Assembly (NCBI GenBank): GCA_014380615.1
Contig: JACMJM010000043.1
Span: 106,848-170,847, forward strand
Direction: 5' to 3'
Source of the DNA: Sphingobacteriaceae bacterium
GTDB taxonomy: Bacteria; Bacteroidota; Bacteroidia; Sphingobacteriales; Sphingobacteriaceae
Length of the DNA: 64,000 bases
Positions 1 through 6,721 of this stretch are shown here, one piece after another. The first letter of the stretch is position 1, and each line of letters opens with the position of its first letter. Under the pieces are notes generated by a model. That model was given only the letters and a program-made list of their open reading frames with translations. It was not told the DNA's origin and did not search any database. A program made the translations under genes and the position numbers.

Positions 1-21
1 TATCGGAAGGAGTGTAGAGCT

Positions 22-34
22 GGTAAACGACAGG
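22..34 (-). promoter_or_regulatory. late-gene leader motif, copy 1
   Basis: The 13-mer GGTAAACGACAGG (plus-strand reading) recurs at 11043 and, with small changes, at 5616 and 10516. The other three copies sit 12-30 bases upstream of minus-strand phage genes, so this copy probably precedes a gene to the left of the window. Copies 1 and 4 also share TCGGAAGGA about 17 bases away. It may be a phage late promoter, processing or antitermination site; which one is not known. Confidence 0.5.
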
Positions 35-66
35 ATTATAAAGCGGAAAGCAGAGTGTTTAAAATT

Positions 67-92
67 AAAGTCCTTTATATTTAAAGGGATTT
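67..92. promoter_or_regulatory. near-palindromic candidate operator, copy 1
   Basis: AAAGTCCTTTA at 67-77 is followed after four bases by TAAAGGGATTT at 82-92. This is the same palindrome, with two mismatches, as the perfect copy at 1604-1629. It lies directly upstream of the gene starting at 100/106. The position fits a repressor or activator site; the cognate protein is unknown. Confidence 0.45.
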
Positions 93-99
93 ATTATAT

Positions 100-411
100 T
101 TGATTATGACAACGAAAGAAGCATTTGAAGAGCTGATCAGTCAGCGCGCCTGGTATAAGGATCTGGGATTATCTGAAAAAGCAGCGTCATCCCTAAAGAC
201 GAATTTCAAAGAAGGGAAGGTGAGTACTGATAAGATGGAGGAGGTACTGGAGAAATCCGGATTTTATTCTGTGGTTGTAGAAAAACATTGGACTAAAACC
301 AGATTCACTGGGCTTGGCCCGATGTATTATATCATTGATGGTAATTATGTTGATGTTATTACCGAAGAAATAATTGGTGATGAGGTAAATGGGTTTTATG
401 AAGATAAATAG
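100..411 (+). CDS. small phage protein, possible helix-turn-helix regulator
   Basis: A 103-residue protein starting at TTG 100, or ATG 106 giving 101 residues. Residues about 15-50 (WYKDLGLSEKAASSLKTNF, then KVSTDKMEEVLEKSGF) read like a Cro/XRE-type DNA-binding helical region. The C-terminal half is a short beta-rich tail ending in acidic residues. It is one of few plus-strand genes in the phage array and has the AAAGTCC palindrome in its leader. No family was recognised with certainty, and the DNA-binding role is inferred from helical pattern only. Confidence 0.55.
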   Translation: MIMTTKEAFEELISQRAWYKDLGLSEKAASSLKTNFKEGKVSTDKMEEVLEKSGFYSVVVEKHWTKTRFTGLGPMYYIIDGNYVDVITEEIIGDEVNGFYEDK

Positions 412-465
412 GAACGGAGATCATCGATATTGATTATGAAGAAGTAACACCTAAACAAATCAGCA

Positions 466-690
466 ATGGCGGAGAGAACCAGAGATGAGGCATTTGAGAT
501 AGCGTTTGAACAACTACCTCTACCCTCGAATCATCCTAACGTTAAAATAATAATTTGTGTACCGGCTATAGATTTGAGAAGAATACCATTAACCAGGAAA
601 TATGATCCAAATGCTACAATTAAGATATTTGAATTTCACTTTAGAAAGCAATATTTAGGAGGCATTTGCATAGGTTGGGAATCTTGGTAG
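466..690 (+). CDS. hypothetical protein
   Basis: A 74-residue protein with no recognised domain. It starts 54 bases after the previous plus-strand gene and could be co-transcribed with it. The sequence is mixed charged and hydrophobic with no signal peptide. Two strong hairpins (706-731 and 740-768) follow immediately, as expected for the end of a short plus-strand unit, which is the main support for the gene being real. Confidence 0.4.
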   Translation: MAERTRDEAFEIAFEQLPLPSNHPNVKIIICVPAIDLRRIPLTRKYDPNATIKIFEFHFRKQYLGGICIGWESW

Positions 691-705
691 GCTCATTCTT
701 TTGTT

Positions 706-768
706 ACTTTTCTTTAGTGGTAAAGAAAAGTTTTTACGCGGCTAACGACCTCCTTCAGGGCGTTAGCC
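706..768 (+). terminator. double hairpin terminator
   Basis: Stem one is a perfect 11-bp inverted repeat (706-716 with 721-731, loop GTGG) followed by TTTTT. Stem two pairs GGCTAACG at 740-747 with CGTTAGCC at 761-768. They end the short plus-strand unit 100-690. Confidence 0.6.
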
Positions 769-902
769 GATTTTCATGCCTGTGCCGCCCAAGTGTCTAA
801 TCCCGGCGGCGGCATGGTGCATTTTCAGGGGTTTTCTTTAAAGCCTAAACCATCTCAAAAGCACTTCTTCAAAATGCAGCATAAAGGCGTCACTATAGTT
901 TT
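769..902. other. gene-free stretch
   Basis: No credible gene on either strand. The stretch separates the plus-strand pair (100-690) from the minus-strand 42-aa gene, so transcription converges here. GC-rich runs around 780-825 have no clear symmetry. Confidence 0.4.
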
Positions 903-1031
903 TTAATTATCGTACACGTTCAGAAAGTTTTCCATTTCTGCCACGGCTCTGTCCGGGTCATCCAGCAGCATACTTTCTGCAAAGCCCGGAAAATATATAT
1001 CATCAATAAATTCTATAAAAAGTTCGTACAT
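903..1031 (-). CDS. 42-aa acidic protein, second gene of a module shared with the ICE
   Basis: A short minus-strand gene: ATG at 1031, stop TAA at 903-905, 42 codons plus stop. The product begins MYELFIEFIDDIYF and ends FLNVYDN. It closely resembles the 44-aa product at 59023-59157 (MIDVFIEVTDQLFW ... FLNNYNSYE): same length, same FIE start, same NFLN/DFLN-N-Y end. Both lie just downstream of paralogous genes (1100-1549 and 58405-58962) with a terminator between. That paired conservation is strong evidence for a real gene. The leader TTAAAATGTTAGA (1043) lies about 11 bases upstream. Function unknown. Confidence 0.7.
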   Translation of the reverse strand: MYELFIEFIDDIYFPGFAESMLLDDPDRAVAEMENFLNVYDN

Positions 1032-1057
1032 TAGTATTCCTGTTAAAATGTTAGAAT

Positions 1058-1092
1058 AAAAGCCCCTTGTACCGCAAATACTCGGGGCTTTT
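1058..1092 (-). terminator. rho-independent terminator between module genes
   Basis: AAAAGCCCC at 1058-1066 pairs with GGGGCTTTT at 1084-1092 (9-bp stem, 17-base loop). On the minus strand it follows the stop at 1100 and precedes the 42-aa gene. The ICE copy of this module has a terminator at the same place. Confidence 0.75.
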
Positions 1093-1099
1093 GCTTTAA

Positions 1100-1549
1100 T
1101 TAATGAGGTAGAACTATTTGAGCCTCAATCTCTCCCAACTTCTCTACAAACAATCTTTGCAGGGTTTTAACCACTTCGCCAATGATCGAAGGATTTTTTG
1201 TTTTGAATTCGTTGTTATCATCGTCTTTAATGGAGATAATACAACCCTGATAATAACTTTTATCGTCCAAATCTTCCTCGTCACGCTTAATGATGAAGCT
1301 ATCCAATAAATTACTTGTGTACTCCAAGTTGTCACGCTGTCTTTTTTTGCGGTGCAGATCTTCTACCACTTTCAAAGTTTCGTCTAAATTCATAACCTGC
1401 TTTTTTTGCGGCTCTGTAACCTCTTGAAAATCCGTTTCCTCGGTAATCACTTCCTGATCTGATTTGATAACCTGTAAGCCTCTTACTTGGTCTGCGATTG
1501 GCTTTTCTACTACCGGAGCAGGAGCCGTTACTGTCTTGTTTTTTTTCAT
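1100..1549 (-). CDS. conserved mobile-element protein, paralogue of 58405-58962
   Basis: 149 residues. The first ~50 are low-complexity and charged. The C-terminal ~95 align with the ICE protein at 58405-58962 through LDETLKVVEDLHRK, YQGCIISI(K)DD and KLGEIEAQIV (in the ICE copy LESTLKVVNDLHRR, FQGCKLMIVDD, KLGEIESNIV). Family function is unknown. The gene lies at the far end of the packaging operon, with its own leader palindrome (1604-1629) and terminator, so it is probably expressed separately. TTAAATGTTAGAG lies 10 bases before the start. Confidence 0.8.
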   Translation of the reverse strand: MKKNKTVTAPAPVVEKPIADQVRGLQVIKSDQEVITEETDFQEVTEPQKKQVMNLDETLKVVEDLHRKKRQRDNLEYTSNLLDSFIIKRDEEDLDDKSYYQGCIISIKDDDNNEFKTKNPSIIGEVVKTLQRLFVEKLGEIEAQIVLPH

Positions 1550-1603
1550 TTTTTACCTGTTAAATGTTAGAGCTTTATTGCTTAACTCCCTTAAATATAC
1601 GAA

Positions 1604-1629
1604 AAAGTCCTTTAAATATAAAGGACTTT
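1604..1629. promoter_or_regulatory. perfect palindrome, candidate operator, copy 2
   Basis: AAAGTCCTTTA (1604-1614), AATA spacer, TAAAGGACTTT (1619-1629): 11-bp perfect arms, about 55 bases upstream of the start at 1549. A near copy sits at 67-92 before the only other separately expressed gene of this end. Confidence 0.5.
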
Positions 1630-1717
1630 CAAAGAAATAATTAGAAAATATTTTTTGTCTCAAAAATTTCCCAGAATTTCCCAGAAAAACAACCTTAAAA
1701 CCTTCATTACCAATGAT

Positions 1718-1752
1718 AAAAACGGCCTATAAATTAAATAAAGGCCGTTTTT
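1718..1752. terminator. bidirectional terminator downstream of terminase
   Basis: AAAAACGGCCT (1718-1728) and AGGCCGTTTTT (1742-1752) form a perfect 11-bp stem with U-runs on both strands. It separates the packaging operon (stop at 1934) from the 1100-1549 gene. Confidence 0.75.
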
Positions 1753-1862
1753 TGTCTCACACGAGCCCCGCATTCCCTATCCGCTTTGGGCAATTGCCCG
1801 CCTCGGATCGACCGGTATATGATTGGGGGTGCGTGCCTGTATAGTGCCTTTAAATGCGAATA

Positions 1863-1935
1863 GGGGCACATTTTTTAGATGTGCCCCTTGCGTGGGTGGA
1901 CTGGTGCCCCTTGTGAGTGGTTACTGGTGCCCCTT
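1863..1935. repeat. 23-bp direct repeats plus hairpin at the 3' end of terL
   Basis: GTGCCCCTT occurs at 1881, 1904 and 1927, an exact 23-base period. The copies at 1902 and 1925 extend to CTGGTGCCCCTT. The first copy is also the right arm of a 9-bp hairpin (GGGGCACAT 1863-1871 with ATGTGCCCC 1879-1887). The last copy overlaps the terL stop codon (1934-1936). It may be a terminator relic, a recombination site or a packaging-related site; nothing decides between these. Confidence 0.6.
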
Positions 1936-3478
1936 AGCGACGGGAACCCAGGCGAGGTGAGGCCATAGATGTGCCCTTGCTCATCTGTTTATAGTACTTG
2001 CCAAAGATTAGCGTATCGTGTGCATCAGAGAAGTGGGTGGTGGTGCGCTGGTCTATCTCGTGGTACTGCTCGTCGGTCTTATCTTTCTCGAATCCGTTCT
2101 TGCCTTGCTTAACACCTGCGTTCTCCATCGATATGATTACCCATTTGCAGTTATGTTTATGGTATTCTACAACCGGCACACCCGGAGCAATGCCCCTGTG
2201 TACCTTACCGAAGAAATCATAACGCTCCTGGTATGCTGGTACCTTACCCAGATAGACTGCAGTAACCTCCCAGCCTCGCGACCTGAGCACTCTCATCCAG
2301 ATATCAAAGTACGTTTCAGTAGTACGTCCATCAGTACCAATGGCGGTACTGTCATAGTTGAAGTAAACATGTTTAGTCGGATGCCATCGGTAGTAATCAG
2401 CCCAGGCAATTGCCACGTCTTCAGTCTGCTTCTTCTCATCGTAAGATATACCGGATAGTACCAGGTAACGGTTAATGTCCAGCTGCTCTTGTCCGGTTAC
2501 CACACAATTTATCCAGGAACCGTAATCGCAGCCTATCTCCAGAGAGGCGTTAGGATCCTGTCCCATATTAGCGAAGCTCTTGAAATCCTGTCTGCAGTCG
2601 AGGTTCTTAAAATTGTCTACGTGGTAGTTCTCGCCAAGGAGCGTCTCCAGGTGACTATCATTATAATCATTATAGCAATGCTTCCGGCTATCAAAGAAAG
2701 GATAGAAACCACCTTCAATGCCTTTGGGCCGGTGGTTATCAATTTCGATATCATACTCTGCAGGCGACATCATGCGGCGCTGCTCAGAGAAGTAATCAGT
2801 TGGAAGGTTGTAAGCATTAACCTTTGATGGCGCTTCCAGGAACAAATATTTTTTCGGGTCCTTCCTGGCTAATTCCTGCCACTCGTAAATCCATTCACCG
2901 GCACGAGTACGGGGAGTTGAGGTGAAGAAGGAGAGCTGGCCATAAGTGGGATGATTTCCGGATTTACCGAAGCGGTGCCACTGGCCGCGAAGTGTGGCCA
3001 TGGTTTCTTTTTTAATTTTAACCGGATCCAGTAATAAAGCCTCTTCGCCAATTCCGGAGCAATAGTTAGGCCCCCGGGTGCTGCTCTTTTGCGACAGCAA
3101 ATCGAACACAGTTCCATTGTAAAAGAAGAAGGCCCGCTTCGGATCCATGGGCGGATCATAAGGAGCTGGCCAGTTCCGCCACTTCTCCGGATATCTGCCG
3201 AACGTATAATGGACATCCCGGCTCAGGCCTAAGAAATCAAGACCTTGAATAGTGGATGGTAAGGTATTGGTTAGGGCAAATTGAAAACTTTCATTTAAAA
3301 TGAAGTTTTTACTCCTGGGCATGTCATGGAGCACATTGTTAATCTTTAAGCCCATGGCCACAGATTTACCGGCACCACGACCGGCCCGGCACATCATAAA
3401 CCGTTGAGGTGCCAACGCTATGGCGAGCTGAAGGATGTTAAGGGTTACTTTCCTTACTTCCTGCCCCTTCATGCTCAT
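1934..3478 (-). CDS. terL: phage terminase large subunit
   Basis: The ATPase-nuclease motor that threads phage DNA into the prohead. A Walker A motif lies near residue 33 (CRAGRGAGKSVAMG). The C-terminal half has an RNase H-like nuclease pattern (EIGCDYGSWIN, then a late aspartate in HFSDAHDTLIFG). Length (about 515-533 aa) fits the family. I chose the start at MSMKGQEV (3478) because the first possible start (3535) would overlap the small terminase gene by about 98 bases. The overlap with terS is typical of coupled terminase genes. The stop codon lies in the last copy of a 23-bp repeat. Confidence 0.9.
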   Translation of the reverse strand: MSMKGQEVRKVTLNILQLAIALAPQRFMMCRAGRGAGKSVAMGLKINNVLHDMPRSKNFILNESFQFALTNTLPSTIQGLDFLGLSRDVHYTFGRYPEKWRNWPAPYDPPMDPKRAFFFYNGTVFDLLSQKSSTRGPNYCSGIGEEALLLDPVKIKKETMATLRGQWHRFGKSGNHPTYGQLSFFTSTPRTRAGEWIYEWQELARKDPKKYLFLEAPSKVNAYNLPTDYFSEQRRMMSPAEYDIEIDNHRPKGIEGGFYPFFDSRKHCYNDYNDSHLETLLGENYHVDNFKNLDCRQDFKSFANMGQDPNASLEIGCDYGSWINCVVTGQEQLDINRYLVLSGISYDEKKQTEDVAIAWADYYRWHPTKHVYFNYDSTAIGTDGRTTETYFDIWMRVLRSRGWEVTAVYLGKVPAYQERYDFFGKVHRGIAPGVPVVEYHKHNCKWVIISMENAGVKQGKNGFEKDKTDEQYHEIDQRTTTHFSDAHDTLIFGKYYKQMSKGTSMASPRLGSRR

Positions 3479-4037
3479 CGGGGAGTTCGGTATAATCAGC
3501 ATCTTGGATAGGTAGATTGTTAAGGAAATCAGCAAAATTGATATTACCGGTGCCCATCATCTTATTAAGGGCCAGTAAGCTTTGCTGGTCGAGGTTCATA
3601 ATGTAAGTGTGAGGCTCCATTTCTTTCATAGCCTCTTCCATAGGATTTTGCACGTTCCAGGCTTTGCCCAGCTTATCTGCAGTAATGGCCATGATGCCAG
3701 GCTTACGCATCTGACGAGCCATATTGATCGCCTCGAGGTACACCTCAGTCATCAGGAAGCGCACAGAATTAATAGAAAGCTTTGCGGCATCACCAAACAA
3801 ACTCACAGCTGCCGCAAAATCCCGATATGCCTGAGGCCTGCTGATGTTGTGCACCTTCATGAGTTTTGCAACCGAATCAGTCCTGGACTTAGTATCGCGA
3901 TAAAAGTTATAGATATCTATATATCGCTTTGCCAGGATCTTCTCGTGTTCGGTTAAGTCGTGGTTCTCGCCATTGATATCTTCCAGATAAGCAAGGATCC
4001 TGTCGTAGGTTGTTTGGTCATCCAGAAGTTTGGTCAT
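3438..4037 (-). CDS. terS: phage terminase small subunit (probable)
   Basis: 199 residues just upstream of and overlapping terL, the classical place for the DNA-recognition subunit. The central region (VAKLMKVHNISRPQAYRDF) reads as a helix-turn-helix preceded by helical EHEKILAKRYIDIYNFY, and the C-terminus is acidic. The start overlaps the preceding gene's stop (4034). Assignment rests on position and the HTH-like stretch; small terminases diverge strongly. Confidence 0.75.
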   Translation of the reverse strand: MTKLLDDQTTYDRILAYLEDINGENHDLTEHEKILAKRYIDIYNFYRDTKSRTDSVAKLMKVHNISRPQAYRDFAAAVSLFGDAAKLSINSVRFLMTEVYLEAINMARQMRKPGIMAITADKLGKAWNVQNPMEEAMKEMEPHTYIMNLDQQSLLALNKMMGTGNINFADFLNNLPIQDADYTELPDEHEGAGSKESNP

Positions 4038-4315
4038 GCGTTGATCCCTCCGAGTGCTGCAGCTTCAGCAATTTTTAATTCAATAGCCTGAGCAGGAGAG
4101 GAGAGCTGATCAGAAAGCCTGATCACATTATCGTTAAACTTCGCTTTACGCAAAAGTTTCCCCTTCAGGAAGGCTTTGCCGTAAACGGTGGTACGGTCCA
4201 GTATCTCCAGAACATCCACATCAACAATTACCGCAATTTCATCTGCAGAGAGATATTTATAAGCGAAGCCCTCAATCTCTTCACAAATCTTTACGGCGTT
4301 ATGAGCTACTTCCAT
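4034..4315 (-). CDS. hypothetical phage protein
   Basis: 93 residues from ATG 4315 (MEVAHNAVKICEEIEGF). A longer frame to 4468 would run far into the PLD-like gene and was not used. The product is alpha/beta with a hydrophobic middle (DEIAVIVDVDVLEILDRTT). It overlaps the PLD-like gene by 17 bases and terS by four, so it is translationally coupled in the packaging operon. Function unknown. Confidence 0.65.
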   Translation of the reverse strand: MEVAHNAVKICEEIEGFAYKYLSADEIAVIVDVDVLEILDRTTVYGKAFLKGKLLRKAKFNDNVIRLSDQLSSPAQAIELKIAEAAALGGINA

Positions 4316-4892
4316 CGACGATTGTTTTAATCCAGTTAAATGCAAAATCTGCTGACTTTTGACAGCATACAATAACACCGGCTTCCTTTCGGGGATTCTT
4401 GGTGAAGTTGGCGGATCCAACAACCAGGAAAGAAATGTCCGGAGAAACAATTGAAAGAACTTTTGCATGGCAATGCGTAAGTTTTAAGTTTTTAAGGGTA
4501 GCCATAGCTTGCTGGTAGATGTGAGGCTTCCGGTTTCGGATGCCTACATCGAGCACGGCATAGAGATCTATTATTTGCCCCTTGGTTACCCATTCGTTCA
4601 TGCGGGTGATGGCTACTTCAGAAATTGACCAGGTAGTGAAGCCGACCAGAGCCGGTCCGGACTGCTCGAGCAAATATTCCATCAATTCGTAATTACTCCA
4701 GCTGCCGTCAGAAAAGAACAGCCGGCTATCTCCGGACTTCATTTTTGGGATAAATTGCTCGATCGCTTGGAAAGACTCAAGTTTTGACCCATCAAATGAA
4801 CCTGATACCTCAAAGGCGGTAGTCATTACAGCGCTGGCCAGCTCTTTCGCTGAGTCTCGCTTTTCAACGTCGGCATTGGTAAACAAACTCAT
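4299..4892 (-). CDS. phospholipase D-like (single HKD) phage protein
   Basis: 197 residues. Residues about 137-165 hold HCHAKVLSIVSPDISF followed by VVGSANFTKNPRKEAGVI, matching the HxK(x4)D and GSAN-F elements of PLD-superfamily phosphodiesterases. Only one HKD motif is present, as in short Nuc-type enzymes that dimerise. PLD-like proteins inside a packaging module are unusual. It may be a DNA end-processing nuclease or a structural derivative. The start overlaps the stop of the upstream gene (4889). Confidence 0.65.
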   Translation of the reverse strand: MSLFTNADVEKRDSAKELASAVMTTAFEVSGSFDGSKLESFQAIEQFIPKMKSGDSRLFFSDGSWSNYELMEYLLEQSGPALVGFTTWSISEVAITRMNEWVTKGQIIDLYAVLDVGIRNRKPHIYQQAMATLKNLKLTHCHAKVLSIVSPDISFLVVGSANFTKNPRKEAGVIVCCQKSADFAFNWIKTIVDGSSS

Positions 4893-5587
4893 TCGTTCAT
4901 CCTCCTGTTAATTTCCTCCAGGCGCTGCTGCCGATCGGAGATCCGAGTTTTAATCTCAAAATATTTTGCTGATCCTTCTTCACTATCCTTCAGGCGCTTA
5001 TTGTCTTTAGTGAGATAAGTCGGGATGTTCTTTGCTTCAGTGAGCAGCTCCCGGATGGTGAGCTCGGCCACCGGCTTAAGATCTTTACAAACGGGAGCAG
5101 CTTCAGGCGCGACGGTTCCGGTGTTGAGAAAGGCCTGCACCTTCGCCATCAGCGCCCGGTTGTCATCAAAATCATTCAGCAACTGCAGTTGCATCTGGAG
5201 GCGCTGCGCCGGTGAGTCCGTTACCGGGATCCGAGCGAAGAGCCATTTGGCCCGGTTGAAATGATTTTGTGCTTTTGTGCGGATATCCTTCAGCTCTGGA
5301 GGAAGTTTGGCGTACTCCTGATCAGAGACACCGGCACCAACTTTATTTTCCTTTTGAAAGGAATCAAGTTCCGGAATAAGTATTTTGGTTTCGGTAACAG
5401 GTGAAGTATTGGCAATTGCTTTAAGGGCGTTCTCCAGGTAAGAGAAATGATAATTGCTCCCCTGGTGGCCGGCATTGATGATCGTTTTAGTTACGATGTT
5501 ATTGCCGTACTGCTCATAGAGCAGCTTGCCGTGATGATAAGTTCGGTTGGGATCAGAAAGCCATTGTAATACTGGAGCAATTGCCAT
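4889..5587 (-). CDS. hypothetical phage protein with C-terminal coiled coil
   Basis: 232 residues. The N-terminal ~60 are rich in Tyr/His and Asn. The C-terminal 80 are heptad-like (ELLTEAKNIPTYLT, IKTRISDRQQRLEEINRRM). There are no catalytic motifs or signal peptide. The leader carries the 13-mer motif at 5616-5629. It is first of a four-gene overlapping run ending at terL, so it may be a packaging or head-completion accessory protein, inferred from position only. Confidence 0.6.
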   Translation of the reverse strand: MAIAPVLQWLSDPNRTYHHGKLLYEQYGNNIVTKTIINAGHQGSNYHFSYLENALKAIANTSPVTETKILIPELDSFQKENKVGAGVSDQEYAKLPPELKDIRTKAQNHFNRAKWLFARIPVTDSPAQRLQMQLQLLNDFDDNRALMAKVQAFLNTGTVAPEAAPVCKDLKPVAELTIRELLTEAKNIPTYLTKDNKRLKDSEEGSAKYFEIKTRISDRQQRLEEINRRMNE

Positions 5588-5615
5588 ACTCCTAATTTAC
5601 GGGAGGGCAATTGCC

Positions 5616-5629
5616 GGATAAACGACAGG
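5616..5629 (-). promoter_or_regulatory. late-gene leader motif, copy 2
   Basis: GGATAAACGACAGG lies 29 bases upstream of the start at 5587. Together with the flanking GCAATTGCC it matches copy 3 (10516) better than copies 1 and 4. Confidence 0.5.
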
Positions 5630-5635
5630 AAGAGA

Positions 5636-6013
5636 CTAAGCAGTTTTAATTGCAGCAGGGATTACTGAAATGTCAATATAATATTGAGGGTCTTCCCAAT
5701 TTTTATGGCTTTGACATTCTCTGTTTAAGTTTATGACATAGCTCATACGGCCATGAGGAAAGCAATATTTCCCCTCTTCAGACTGTTCCATTACCTGACC
5801 ACCTAGTTTATCAGAAAATTCGTTAATCATGGTATCAACATCTCCTAACTCATGTTGCCATGGAATAGCTATCAAGTCCAGGTCACGATTCATACTACCA
5901 TGAAGAACTAGATTATAGCCATATTTTAAAGCTATAATTTTTAAAGCCTCGAAGTAAAAAGCATACAGGCTGGGTTTCGCATGAATTGGTTTGTTGTAAT
6001 TTACTACTTCCAT
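5636..6013 (-). CDS. nucleotidyltransferase-fold-like phage protein
   Basis: 125 residues. LVLHGSMNRDLDLIAIPW resembles the GS ... DxD signature of the DNA polymerase beta-like nucleotidyltransferase fold, with the two aspartates at D-L-D-L. Similar short HGS-DLDLIA proteins occur in many phages without known function. It follows 6004-6282 with a 10-base overlap and precedes the leader motif at 5616. The fold assignment is moderate; activity is unknown. Confidence 0.55.
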   Translation of the reverse strand: MEVVNYNKPIHAKPSLYAFYFEALKIIALKYGYNLVLHGSMNRDLDLIAIPWQHELGDVDTMINEFSDKLGGQVMEQSEEGKYCFPHGRMSYVINLNRECQSHKNWEDPQYYIDISVIPAAIKTA

Positions 6014-6282
6014 TTAGCCAGGTAATAATACTCGTTATTGTTGTGTTCGTTCCGGTCCTTCTCGATACGCATGGCGTGTAGCGCTAGAATCATATCCTCA
6101 AAGGTATAGGCCTGCCCAGGGTAAGCATTGTTAAAGATCTTACACATTCCTTCGAGCTGCTCTATGATCTGAGCGTCCTGCCAATCTCTGGCCGGTGCAA
6201 TTTCAGTCGAGAACATGTCTACGATCTGGGGCCAGCGTGGAGCTTTCTTCTTTTCAGGTTTTTCGTCGTCGTCATCAAACAT
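6004..6282 (-). CDS. hypothetical phage protein
   Basis: 92 residues with a charged N-terminus (DDDDEKPEKKKAPRWP) followed by helical sequence. It is the first gene downstream of the structured intergenic element 6288-6416, whose minus-strand RNA would end just before this start. It overlaps the next gene by 10 bases. Possibly a head-tail or chaperone protein; no motif identifies it. Confidence 0.6.
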   Translation of the reverse strand: MFDDDDEKPEKKKAPRWPQIVDMFSTEIAPARDWQDAQIIEQLEGMCKIFNNAYPGQAYTFEDMILALHAMRIEKDRNEHNNNEYYYLAKWK

Positions 6283-6287
6283 AAAAG

Positions 6288-6416
6288 AAACGGTAAGGGC
6301 TGCTCCTGAACAGTTACGTCCATCGGCGGCTTTCCCCCTAACACGTAGGGTTTATAAACACGCCCGCCCCTTACCGTTTGTACCGGTAGGGCGGACGTAA
6401 CTATTATTCAGGAGCA
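6288..6416. repeat. nested crossing inverted repeats (pseudoknot-capable element)
   Basis: Helix A: AAACGGTAAGGG (6288-6299) with CCCTTACCGTTT (6368-6379), 12 of 12. Helix B: TGCTCCTGAA and AGTTACGTCC (6301-6321) with GGACGTAACT and TTCAGGAGCA (6393-6416), 20 pairs with small bulges. The left arm of B lies inside A and the right arm outside, so A and B cross. Further short stems sit between (CCCTA/TAGGG at 6336-6350; CCGCCC 6364-6369 with GGGCGG 6389-6394). No coding potential was seen. It could be a structured phage RNA or a DNA site. Confidence 0.6.
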
Positions 6417-6430
6417 TAGCAAAAATAAAA

Positions 6431-6457
6431 AAACCCTGCTCATTTCTGGCAGGGTTT
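6431..6457. terminator. terminator
   Basis: AAACCCTGC (6431-6439) pairs with GCAGGGTTT (6449-6457), loop 9 bases, with an A-rich run on the left that reads as U on the minus strand. It ends the minus-strand unit containing 6484-6705. Confidence 0.75.
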
Positions 6458-6483
6458 CAAACAATTAAACGATATGGAGATCT

Positions 6484-6705
6484 TTAGTCGGTTTTCGTAA
6501 CCGCTTTACTTTCTTTGGATTCTTGCGTATCTTTTTTTTTAAGGTACGGGAAGCCAGCCTCAACCAGGATCGCCGCATCTTTAGCCGTTAAAGCACAAAG
6601 ATCAACATTTCCAAATTTAGAACATTTAACAATGCCAGGCTTAGTTCCAACCAGCTCAAAGTTTTTTGCAACTTCTTCAGATAACTTTATTTCTTTTTTT
6701 TCCAT
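6484..6705 (-). CDS. hypothetical phage protein
   Basis: 73 residues starting at ATG 6705 (MEKKEIKLSEEVAKNF). This start is favoured over 6735 because AAGGAG lies about nine bases before it, one of few clear Shine-Dalgarno sites here. The C-terminus is Lys/Glu-rich. It sits just downstream of the putative tail/decoration gene and is followed by a terminator. A small head-tail connector role is possible but unproven. Confidence 0.6.
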   Translation of the reverse strand: MEKKEIKLSEEVAKNFELVGTKPGIVKCSKFGNVDLCALTAKDAAILVEAGFPYLKKKDTQESKESKAVTKTD

Positions 6706-6721
6706 GATAAAGATCTCCTTA

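Noticed and set aside
1998..2458. Plus-strand open frames inside terL
   Set aside because: They overlap the clear terminase ATPase gene on the other strand and show no domain or start signal.
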